Origin: Gammaproteobacteria bacterium | Lineage (GTDB): Bacteria > Pseudomonadota > Gammaproteobacteria > Steroidobacterales > Steroidobacteraceae | Direction: 5' to 3' | Length of the DNA: 17,240 nt | Assembly (NCBI GenBank): GCA_030040235.1 | Contig: JASHUC010000135.1 | Coordinates: 1 to 17,240, forward strand | Shown: positions 1 to 6,221 of the stretch, in pieces | How positions within the stretch are numbered: position 1 is the stretch's first letter | How the letters are laid out: each line of letters opens with the position of its first letter | Position numbers and translations under genes: made by a program | The notes under the pieces: generated by a model | What the model was told of the DNA's origin: nothing | The model's input: the letters and a program-made list of their open reading frames with translations, nothing else | Database searches by the model: none

Positions 1-567
1 GCGGTCGAAATCCAGCGCGGGCTTGCCGGCGATCCTCAGGACACGCACAGCCGTTATCTCGAGGCATCGGTCGGCCGGCTGACCATCGGCTGCCTATATC
101 TGCCCAATGGCAACCCGGCCCCCGGACCGAAGTTCGACTACAAGTTGCGCTGGTTCGAGCGGTTGACCGCGCGCGCCGCTGAGCTGATCTCCAGCGACGC
201 CCCGGTCGTCCTCGCGGGCGACTACAATGTGATCCCGACGGAACTGGATGCCTACAAGCCGGAACGCTGGGTAGACGATGCGCTCTTCAGGCCGGAAACG
301 CGCACCGCCTACGCTCGGCTGCTCGCCCAGGGATGGACCGATGCCTTGCGGCAAGTACATCCGGGGGAGCGGATCTACACATTCTGGGACTACTTCCGTA
401 ACGCCTATGCACGCGATGCCGGCCTGCGCATCGATCATCTGTTGATCAGCCCCAAGCTGAGTCCGGCGCTCAGCGCTGCGGGGGTGGATCGAGACGTGCG
501 CGGCTGGGAGAAGACCTCCGATCACGCGCCCACGTGGATAGAGCTCGCGGACGCATCGATCCGGTGA
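1..567 (+). CDS. xthA: Exodeoxyribonuclease III, C-terminal part (5' end outside window)
   Basis: The frame is open from base 1, so the gene starts upstream of the window; 188 residues are visible out of roughly 260 usual for the family. Exodeoxyribonuclease III is a Mg-dependent AP endonuclease and 3'-5' exonuclease used in cytoplasmic base-excision repair. Visible family motifs, in order, are YLPNGNP with PGPKFDYKL (the 5'-proximal motif of the exonuclease/endonuclease/phosphatase fold), the DYNV active-site motif (GDYNVIPTELD), YTFWDYFRNA, RDAGLRIDHLL, and a C-terminal SDHAPTW containing the catalytic Asp-His pair. The reading frame is intact to a TGA at 565-567, and the protein ends at the usual distance after the SDH motif. 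I see no terminator after it; the next plus-strand reading frame is a gene stump starting at 577. The identification is firm; only the missing N-terminus cannot be judged. Confidence 0.95.
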   Translation, partial: AVEIQRGLAGDPQDTHSRYLEASVGRLTIGCLYLPNGNPAPGPKFDYKLRWFERLTARAAELISSDAPVVLAGDYNVIPTELDAYKPERWVDDALFRPETRTAYARLLAQGWTDALRQVHPGERIYTFWDYFRNAYARDAGLRIDHLLISPKLSPALSAAGVDRDVRGWEKTSDHAPTWIELADASIR

Positions 568-576
568 ATGATGGCG

Positions 577-693
577 ATGCGCACCGAATGTGAAATGAAG
601 GAGCTGATCCAGCGTTTCGCAAAAGATCACGACGACGTGCGGGCGGCCGTCATGACCGGATCGCGCGCCAATACAGAGTGGATGGCGCGATAA
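577..693 (+). pseudogene. N-terminal stump of an ANT(6)-type streptomycin adenylyltransferase
   Basis: A short frame starting ATG at 577 (in-frame ATGs also at 568 and 571) encodes 38 residues beginning MRTECEM and reaching GSRAN, then ends at TAA 691-693. ANT(6)/AadK/AadE streptomycin 6-adenylyltransferases characteristically begin with MR-E-EM, then an amphipathic helix ending in FA, a D-R-R-V stretch, and GSR-N, which opens the nucleotidyltransferase active site. All of these appear here in the right order and spacing. The family is about 280-300 residues, and the catalytic aspartates after GSR are absent, so the stump cannot be an enzyme. Nothing downstream resembles the remainder of the family; the next gene begins 3 bases after the stop. 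Most likely this is the residue of a deletion. A functional micropeptide is an alternative I consider unlikely. Confidence 0.6.
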
Positions 694-696
694 AGC

Positions 697-1425
697 GTGA
701 GCGCCACACCCAAATCGCTCGTCCTCGCAGCTTGCGCAGGTGCTGCGCTCATGTGGCTCGGCCTTGGCCTGCATCGTCGCGAGACGCGGGGCCCTTCGGC
801 GGATACGAATGAATCCCCGGCGGTCGCGCATGGCAGTTGGGGAACCCTTCACGCAGCGCAGCCGACCGCCAGTCCCTCATCCAAATCGTCAGAGAGTGCA
901 GAATCGAAGTCGCAACCCGTGGCTCAATCCAGCGCCGGCGAAAAAATTGTGGCACCCGCTACGCTGGCGATGAATGCTGGCCCCTTGAACGAGGATCCGT
1001 CCCGATCGAAAGCCCTGAGTTCGCTCTTCAACTCGAGCACCATCAACTGCGATGTATCGGCGGGACAGGGCGCGTACTGGAGCGGCGTCGGCCCGCAGGT
1101 TCACAGCATTTCGTACCAGGGCGGTCCCTTCGCGTTCCAGGCGATCGACCTCCAGGATCAAACAGCAACCATGGTCGGGGACTTCGGGTTCACCCAGGGG
1201 GATTTGGGGGTTCGCGTCACGGCTACCGATGACGGGTTGTTTTTCGCGGGTTTCAACCGAGCCGGGGACCTCATCATCGTCACCGTTTACTCTGCTCTTG
1301 ATGGAGCTGGGCATTACCGCATGGTAATGTCCGAGCACGCGCGCCAATTCAACAACGAGAGCGCACAGTTTTACGGTGCCTGCGACACCACTCTCGCGCA
1401 GCTGCCGTCAGCCGGATCCGAGTAA
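697..1425 (+). CDS. Membrane-anchored or exported protein of unknown function
   Basis: This 242-residue protein starts at GTG 697, three bases after the stop of the ANT(6) stump; no strong ribosome-binding site is visible, so the start is the weakest part of the call. Residues about 7-25 form a hydrophobic segment rich in Ala and Leu (LVLAACAGAALMWLGLGL) followed by arginines, which suggests a signal anchor with the rest in the periplasm. Residues about 30-95 are a low-complexity Ser/Ala/Pro linker. The last ~130 residues look like a folded, beta-rich domain with one cysteine near each end (in INCDVS and YGACDTT), possibly a disulfide. I do not recognise the family. The stop at 1423-1425 is one base away from the stop of the convergent methyltransferase gene, leaving no room for a terminator. 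Confidence 0.7.
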   Translation: MSATPKSLVLAACAGAALMWLGLGLHRRETRGPSADTNESPAVAHGSWGTLHAAQPTASPSSKSSESAESKSQPVAQSSAGEKIVAPATLAMNAGPLNEDPSRSKALSSLFNSSTINCDVSAGQGAYWSGVGPQVHSISYQGGPFAFQAIDLQDQTATMVGDFGFTQGDLGVRVTATDDGLFFAGFNRAGDLIIVTVYSALDGAGHYRMVMSEHARQFNNESAQFYGACDTTLAQLPSAGSE

Positions 1426-1426
1426 T

Positions 1427-2479
1427 TCATGGTCGAGCCTCCAGCACCATGTTGAACGGCGTCTCGGTCGCCCGCCGAAGACGTCTGAAGCCCCCATCCT
1501 CGATGAGGACCTTGTGCAGGCGCTTCTCCCCCGCCTGCGCGCCGAGTGCCGGTCCGTGCCGGGCGAGCGAGACGGGCACGCACACGAGTGAGGACGCCCC
1601 GTAATAGACACGGCCCACGGGATGGAGGTTGTCCTCCACTCGATCGCCCGCGAGTGGCTCGACGATCATGCAAACCCCGTCGGGCTTGAGCGCCTCGCGT
1701 GCATGACGTGCAGCCCCGGAAGGATCCGCCATGTCGTGCAGGCAATCGAAGAATGCGATGAAGTCGAGCTCCTTCTCACGGTAGGACACCGCATCCGCGG
1801 TTTCGAAGCGCACGTTGGAGGCGCCGGCTTGTGCGGCGCGGGTGCGCGCGGTCTGAATCGACGGCTCGTGGTAGTCGATTCCGATGAATTCCGAACTTGG
1901 AAATGCCTTGGCCATCAAGATTGTGCTTGCGCCGTGCCCACAGCCGACATCGGCGGCGCGTGCGCCACGGGAGAGCTTCTGCGTGACCCCTTCGAGGGCC
2001 GGAAGCCACTCGCCGAGCAGGTGGGCATTGTAGCCGGCCCGGAAGAAGCGCTCGGTGCCGTGGAAGAGGCAGGGATGATGTTCGCCCCATTCCATGCCCT
2101 TGCCGGTGCGAAAGTTCTCGAGCGCGCGCTGTTTGATGTGAAAGAGATCCTCGACGACCGCATAGGCCCCCGGAAGATCCACGGGGCCGTTGGGGTTGGC
2201 GAGACAGAGCGCCTGCTCCTCATTCAGCGAGTACCTGCCGCTCGCCGGATCGTACTGTGCGTAGCCGCCGGCCGCCTGATTGGCCAACCACTCGCGAATG
2301 TACCGCTCGTGCGTGCCGGTGCGGGCCGCGAGCTCCGTCGCCGTCAGCGGCCCCTTGTGGAGTTCCCGGTAGAGTCCGAGCTCATCGCCGATGAGGATCA
2401 GTACGGCGCTGATTGCCGCACCGAGGTCGGTCACCGCCTTGCCGAGAAACGCATTCAGTCGCTCTTTATCGATGGCCAT
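1427..2479 (-). CDS. SAM-dependent methyltransferase with winged-helix N-domain (Rv2258c type)
   Basis: The 350-residue product resembles the class I methyltransferase group typified by mycobacterial Rv2258c. Residues about 15-90 form an N-terminal helical/winged-helix module (GLYRELHKGPLTATELA, then GTHERYIREWL), as in small-molecule methyltransferases that dimerise through this part. Residues about 165-275 are the Rossmann domain: motif I ADVGCGHG at 176-183, the acidic ribose-binding residue D202 in FIGIDYH, motif II-like DFIAFFDCLHDM at 239-250, and ALKPDGVCMIVEP at 263-275. No DNA- or rRNA-binding motif is evident, so a small-molecule substrate is likely but unknown. ATG 2479 is preceded by GGGGGC about 8 bases upstream. 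The protein is cytosolic, with no signal peptide. The gene lies downstream of the secreted-protein gene on the same strand, but a GC-rich hairpin separates them. Confidence 0.9.
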   Translation of the reverse strand: MAIDKERLNAFLGKAVTDLGAAISAVLILIGDELGLYRELHKGPLTATELAARTGTHERYIREWLANQAAGGYAQYDPASGRYSLNEEQALCLANPNGPVDLPGAYAVVEDLFHIKQRALENFRTGKGMEWGEHHPCLFHGTERFFRAGYNAHLLGEWLPALEGVTQKLSRGARAADVGCGHGASTILMAKAFPSSEFIGIDYHEPSIQTARTRAAQAGASNVRFETADAVSYREKELDFIAFFDCLHDMADPSGAARHAREALKPDGVCMIVEPLAGDRVEDNLHPVGRVYYGASSLVCVPVSLARHGPALGAQAGEKRLHKVLIEDGGFRRLRRATETPFNMVLEARP

Positions 2480-2581
2480 GGCGCTGCCCCCGCTGCTGTG
2501 GATCGACGTCCGCTCCGCCCCTGTCCCGCGCGCCTGCTGCGGGCGGTGATCATACGCCCGTTGCGACCTGGACGCAGCGCA

Positions 2582-2609
2582 GCGGCCGCCGCGCTCCGGC
2601 GGCGGCCGC
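2582..2609 (-). terminator. GC-rich perfect hairpin, terminator-like
   Basis: Arms GCGGCCGCCG (2582-2591) and CGGCGGCCGC (2600-2609) are perfect complements around an 8-base loop. It lies 25 bases beyond the stop of the secreted-protein gene (minus) and about 100 bases before the methyltransferase start, where a terminator would be expected. No T-tract follows on the minus strand, so it is not a classical intrinsic terminator; it could also act as an RNA-stabilising stem. Confidence 0.4.
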
Positions 2610-2633
2610 AGGCATCTCAGTCCAGCGGAGGAA

Positions 2634-3320
2634 TCAATCTACCGTCACCCGAGTCCCGCTTACGGTCCCGAGAATGACAAATGCGACCGGAGCGCCGTCG
2701 GTATCGGTGACCGGCGTCTTCGTCCCGTTGTTGACGTACTGCGTGATGTGAAACGATCCGGTGTAGGCGTTACCGTCTTTGCTGAGGGTGATCGTCTCCT
2801 GAATGTTGGTCGGTCCGAATGCTTCGAACAGCTCATCGAGGCCACCGGGGATCTGCGACCAGGAGTCCGTGACACCGGGTTGATAGTCGGGAATCCACGA
2901 GATGGCCCAATGGTTGAGCTTGTAAGTCCATGGCCCGACCTGCTTCCATACGCCCATGCAGAAGCTGCTGGTCGCCGGGGCTCGGCCGGAGTTCATGAGC
3001 TCGGTACCGTCGTCGTGCCAGGTAACGAACCCCGCATCGACCGGTGTGCCCGGCTTGAGGGGCACCGCATTGGGGGGCGCTCCCGGACCGACATCGCCCT
3101 CGGCCGTGAAGGTGAATCTCCAGAGGCCGGTGATCGCAGTGGTGTTGAACGGCCCGTATCCGGTGCGGAGCAACTCGCCGGCGCCGGCGTCGCGGTAGAC
3201 CATGGGCTTCATGCCCGGCAGGTTCGGAGCGAGCCCGCAGCCCGCCATGACCTCTCCGCTGCCGAGGGCGAGCCCTCCGAGCGCGATGATTGCACTCATC
3301 GCCTTCATCGAGACTTTCAT
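2634..3320 (-). CDS. Small secreted beta-rich protein of unknown function
   Basis: Start ATG 3320 is chosen because AGGAG lies about 8 bases upstream and the product then begins with a textbook Sec signal peptide: MKVSMK, a hydrophobic core of about 15 residues, and a likely cleavage after VMA-G around residue 26. The frame is open further upstream, but that part is arginine-rich and lacks protein-like character. The mature protein of about 200 residues has alternating short hydrophobic stretches (ITGLWRFTFTAEG, DAGFVTWHDDG, NIQETITLSKDGNAYTGSF, ILGTVSGTRVTVD), suggesting a lipocalin-like beta-barrel. Cysteines C28 and the one in SSFCMG could pair. I do not know a function. It is transcribed away from the LytS/LytTR operon and shares its upstream region, making it a candidate target of that system; this is inference from position only. 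Confidence 0.8.
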   Translation of the reverse strand: MKVSMKAMSAIIALGGLALGSGEVMAGCGLAPNLPGMKPMVYRDAGAGELLRTGYGPFNTTAITGLWRFTFTAEGDVGPGAPPNAVPLKPGTPVDAGFVTWHDDGTELMNSGRAPATSSFCMGVWKQVGPWTYKLNHWAISWIPDYQPGVTDSWSQIPGGLDELFEAFGPTNIQETITLSKDGNAYTGSFHITQYVNNGTKTPVTDTDGAPVAFVILGTVSGTRVTVD

Positions 3321-3649
3321 TTTGCTTCTCCTGTGCGGTTCGTTGGTTGAGCCCGCTGGGGCTGTCCGGCAGGTCTGTTCGGACCTTGCCCAGTGTTCAG
3401 GATCACGGTGCGCGCGCCGGTGCGCCGCCACTTTCGGACGAACAGCGAAAATGGAGGATCGAACGGGTATCCGAGGCGAGCGAGTGCGGGTCTGAAGCGG
3501 GTACAGCGGCTGCGGGGCCGTCATGTTTTGCCGCCCGCGCCGCGCTGCCGCATGACTTGCTGCCGGCGTCCTGATTACCATCGAGACCACAATCCCCCTG
3601 CGCTCGACGGGGATTTCACGAGCGATTCGCAGGCCTAGCGAGAAAAGTG
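3321..3649. other. Divergent intergenic region between secreted protein and LytS operon
   Basis: About 330 bases carry both upstream regions. I see AGGAG for the minus-strand gene at its left end, a 7-bp inverted repeat just before the kinase gene, and a weak GAGAAAAG ribosome-binding site for it. No clear -35/-10 pair, no convincing pair of LytTR direct repeats and no protein-like frame were found. Confidence 0.6.
3591..3615 (+). promoter_or_regulatory. Inverted repeat upstream of the histidine kinase gene
   Basis: AATCCCC (3591-3597) and GGGGATT (3609-3615) are perfect complements with an 11-base spacer, ending 34 bases before ATG 3650. It could be an operator, or a leader hairpin if transcription begins upstream. 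Only the sequence symmetry supports it. Confidence 0.3.
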
Positions 3650-4726
3650 ATGAACACGACCACGGTCGCCCTGCCGGCTCGCACACAAATGCACTTCGGC
3701 CGGATTCGGGGGCTGTATAACGGTTACGGCTACATCATCGCGGTTTCCCTGCTCCTCGATCTGTGGTGGACGATCGAGGTCGCACTGCCCAAGCTTCTCA
3801 CCGGTGACACGCATGCCTTCGCTCGGGACTTTCTGCTCCAGAGCTTGCAGACTCTGTTCGCCATGATTCCCGGCCTGGCGCTGGTTCCGATTGTCGTAAA
3901 TCTCGCCCCGCGCGCCGGCTTGGCACGCTTCGCCTGGCTGTTTGCCCTGACGGCCGTGATGGGGTGGTGGTGCCTGTGGGTGGAGGGCGTTCATTGGGGC
4001 TGGGATTGGCAGAGCCTGGGCCATGCGCTCGACGGCCTGTCCACCCCCGGGCTGGTGGTGGGAGTGTGCGCCTATCATAGCGACACGCGGGAGGCGGCCG
4101 ACGAACTGCTACGATCCCAGATCCAGCGCACGAGCCTCGATGCCGAGCTGATGCAGGCGCGCCTGCAACTGCTGCGTGCGCAGGTCGAGCCGCATTTTCT
4201 CTTCAACACTCTGTCCGTGGTTCATGCCTTGTCGCGCCGCGATCGAGCCGCGACCACTGATCTGCTCGACCATCTCATTCGCTACTTCGCGGCCGCGCTG
4301 CCGCGGTTGCGCGGGAACGAAGTGGCTCTGTGGGAAGAGCTGGAGCTCGTGGAGGCTTACCTTGCGATCTATCGGGCGCGCATGGGCACGCGCCTTACCT
4401 ACGAGATCGACATGGTAGAAGGTCTCCGGCATCTCAAGGTCCCCTCCATGGTGCTCCTGACACTGGTCGAGAACGCGCTAAAACACGGTGTGAGCCCGAC
4501 CGTGGAAGGCGGTCGCATTCGCGTCAGTGCGAGTTGCGAGCACGATCGGCTGTCCCTGAGCGTGGCCGACTCCGGACGCGGCCTCGATGTGCGCCTCGGG
4601 CGCGGCATTGGACTTGCGAACATTCGCCAGCGCCTCGTGATGATGTATGGCCGCGATGCGATGCTGACGTTGCGACCCGCCGATCCGCGCGGCGTGATTG
4701 CCAGCATCTGCGTGCCCGTGCACTGA
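3650..4726 (+). CDS. LytS-type sensor histidine kinase
   Basis: The gene encodes a 358-residue inner-membrane kinase. ATG 3650 is preferred over the adjacent in-frame GTG 3647; GAGAAAAG lies just upstream. Numbered from ATG, hydrophobic segments around 26-46, 65-86, 93-112 and 130-141 form the membrane part. No separate periplasmic sensor domain is visible. A coiled linker (about 148-178, QIQRTSLDAELMQARL) leads to the His_kinase box QVEPHFLFNTLS with phospho-acceptor H182, the signature of the LytS/YehU/AlgZ family. The HATPase domain has an N-box ENALKHG (N275), a G1 box DSGRGL (307-312) and a G2 box GRGIGLANI (317-325). All catalytic motifs look intact. It is followed after 10 bases by a kinase-like membrane protein and then a LytTR regulator that overlaps that gene, so all three are probably co-transcribed. 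The stimulus is unknown. Confidence 0.93.
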   Translation: MNTTTVALPARTQMHFGRIRGLYNGYGYIIAVSLLLDLWWTIEVALPKLLTGDTHAFARDFLLQSLQTLFAMIPGLALVPIVVNLAPRAGLARFAWLFALTAVMGWWCLWVEGVHWGWDWQSLGHALDGLSTPGLVVGVCAYHSDTREAADELLRSQIQRTSLDAELMQARLQLLRAQVEPHFLFNTLSVVHALSRRDRAATTDLLDHLIRYFAAALPRLRGNEVALWEELELVEAYLAIYRARMGTRLTYEIDMVEGLRHLKVPSMVLLTLVENALKHGVSPTVEGGRIRVSASCEHDRLSLSVADSGRGLDVRLGRGIGLANIRQRLVMMYGRDAMLTLRPADPRGVIASICVPVH

Positions 4727-4736
4727 GACTCGTTGC

Positions 4737-5447
4737 GTGCAGGCCGCCGCACTTCGCGAATCCTCGATTCATCGCCGTGGAGCGATCGCGTTCGCGCTGA
4801 CCGCGCTGCGTGCGGTGACCTGGCGCGCCGTTCTGGTCACGCAATCCATCGGCCTTCTGTTTGCGCTCTACACGTGGCTCGAGCTGTGGCACCGGCCCGG
4901 GCAACCCCGGCTGCTCGAGAGCGTGCTGAGGCAGGCGATCACCGCCCTACTCCTGGTGCTCGCGGCGTTTGCAGCTGACGAGACCGTCCGGCGCGGTTCG
5001 CGTGTATGGCGCACGTTCGCGATCGCAATTTTCTGGGCGTCGGGTGCCAACGTACTCGCCCAACTGCTGGTGTCCTACGCACTCGGTATCGGGGTGTCCG
5101 AGCGCGGCGTGCTGAACCTCCTCTATGACTTTCTCGGGGTAGGCGGATTCTGGGGCACGGTACTGATGGTGTATCTAAACCGTCAGAGCGCCCAGCGCCT
5201 GCTCGCGCGCTTGCGCGCTGGGCAGCTCGAGCGCGCCGAGGCCGAACGTCGCTTGATCGCGTCGCGTCTGGCTGCCGCCGAATCGCAGGTCGATCCGTCC
5301 GCGGTGTTGCGACAGCTCGCTGAGATCCGAAACCTCTTCGCTGCCGGGCAACCCGACGCGCAAGAGCGGTTCGAGGCGCTCATCGCCGGGCTGCGGGAGA
5401 CCGTGACGCGCGCGGCCGCGGGGCAAAGTCACGACGGATCGCAATGA
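4737..5447 (+). CDS. Degenerate kinase-like membrane protein lacking His and ATPase domain
   Basis: The frame is open before 4737, but GTG 4737 is the first good start after the kinase stop; no strong ribosome-binding site is seen. The 236-residue product has four hydrophobic segments (about 30-50, 66-82, 91-115, 128-148), then a charged coiled coil (about 150-183, LLARLRAGQLERAEAERRLI) as in LytS-family linkers. The next block, QVDPSAVLRQLAEI, aligns residue for residue with QVEPHFLFNTLSVV of the intact kinase upstream: the phospho-acceptor His is Ser188 and the following Asn is Arg. A helix (FEALIAGLRETV) matching the rest of the His_kinase domain follows, and the protein ends before any N-, G1- or G2-box. 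ATGA overlap with the regulator implies translational coupling. It may modulate the true kinase or bind the regulator; alternatively it is simply a decayed kinase. Confidence 0.8.
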   Translation: MQAAALRESSIHRRGAIAFALTALRAVTWRAVLVTQSIGLLFALYTWLELWHRPGQPRLLESVLRQAITALLLVLAAFAADETVRRGSRVWRTFAIAIFWASGANVLAQLLVSYALGIGVSERGVLNLLYDFLGVGGFWGTVLMVYLNRQSAQRLLARLRAGQLERAEAERRLIASRLAAAESQVDPSAVLRQLAEIRNLFAAGQPDAQERFEALIAGLRETVTRAAAGQSHDGSQ

Positions 5448-6199
5448 ACGTGCCCAGTGCCGTCATCGCCGAGGACGAACCCATCGTCCGGCGGGAGCTC
5501 CGCGAGACCCTCACGCAGCTGTGGCCGGAGTTGAACGTTCTGGCTGAGGTCGGTGATGGCCTCGAGGCGGTCGCGGCGCTCGAGAGACTGCACCCCAACG
5601 TGTTCTTTCTCGACATCAACATGCCGGGCCTCAACGGTCTAGAGGTTGCCCAACGCTTGAGTGGACAGGCCCACGTCGTTTTTGTCACGGCCTTCGACCA
5701 GTACGCCATTGCAGCTTTCGAACAGGGCGCGTTGGACTACGTGTTGAAGCCGATCTCCCCGTCGCGCATGCAGCTCACCGTCGAGCGGCTGCGCACTCGC
5801 CTCTCGGAACCGCCGGCGGATCTACATCGGATCGCAGAGCTGCTGAAGGAGCTGGCGCCCGCGGAGCCGAAATACCTGAGATGGCTGACGGTGCCGCACG
5901 GTGCGGAGCTGCGCGTGGTGACAGTCGCCGAGATCTCGTATTTGAGGGCCGATCAGAAATACACCACTGTGATGACGCCCCAGGGCGCTTTCCTCTTGAC
6001 CTCGTCCCTGCGTCACATGAAGGAAAAGCTCGATCCGCAAGTGTTCTGGCAGATCCACCGTAGTGTGGTGGTGAACGTGAGTGCGATCGACCGGATTTAC
6101 CGCAGCTTCCGCGGAGCTCTCGAGATCAAGGTGAAGGGTCGCGAGGAGCTGCTGCCGGTGAGTGCAGCGCACGCTCACCTGTTCCGGGAATCACACTAG
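5444..6199 (+). CDS. LytTR-family response regulator
   Basis: This 251-residue cytosolic regulator starts in the ATGA overlap with the preceding gene. Residues 1-120 are a receiver domain: acidic pair E10-D11 in VIAEDE, phospho-acceptor D57 in FFLDINMPG, the Thr of VTAF (82), and the conserved Lys in YVLKPIS (102). Residues about 145-250 are a LytTR DNA-binding domain: HGAELRVVTVAEISYLRADQKYTTV, then the diagnostic block around QIHRSVVVNVSAIDRI and a C-terminal strand EELLPVS. Regulators of this class (LytR, AlgR, YehT) bind paired direct repeats upstream of genes for exopolysaccharide, cell-envelope or secreted products. Its phospho-donor is presumably the LytS-type kinase two genes upstream. 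Candidate targets by proximity are the divergent secreted-protein gene and the convergent lipoprotein gene, but no binding sites were identified. The stop lies 22 bases from the lipoprotein stop, with no terminator visible. Confidence 0.95.
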   Translation: MNVPSAVIAEDEPIVRRELRETLTQLWPELNVLAEVGDGLEAVAALERLHPNVFFLDINMPGLNGLEVAQRLSGQAHVVFVTAFDQYAIAAFEQGALDYVLKPISPSRMQLTVERLRTRLSEPPADLHRIAELLKELAPAEPKYLRWLTVPHGAELRVVTVAEISYLRADQKYTTVMTPQGAFLLTSSLRHMKEKLDPQVFWQIHRSVVVNVSAIDRIYRSFRGALEIKVKGREELLPVSAAHAHLFRESH

Positions 6200-6221
6200 C
6201 CTCTTCCTTTTGGCGGCGGAC

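Noticed and set aside
94..852. 252-residue minus-strand frame across xthA
   Set aside because: Antisense of clear exodeoxyribonuclease III coding sequence, with no domain-like content.
1622..2677. 351-residue open frame on the plus strand opposite the methyltransferase
   Set aside because: It mirrors the codon structure of a GC-rich gene; the opposite strand has clear methyltransferase motifs.
3321..3649. LytTR paired direct repeats
   Set aside because: I looked for two similar 9-mers 12-13 bases apart and found none convincing.
3321..3686. N-terminal extension of the secreted protein on the minus strand
   Set aside because: The extension is low-quality, basic sequence, whereas ATG 3320 has AGGAG and an immediate signal peptide.
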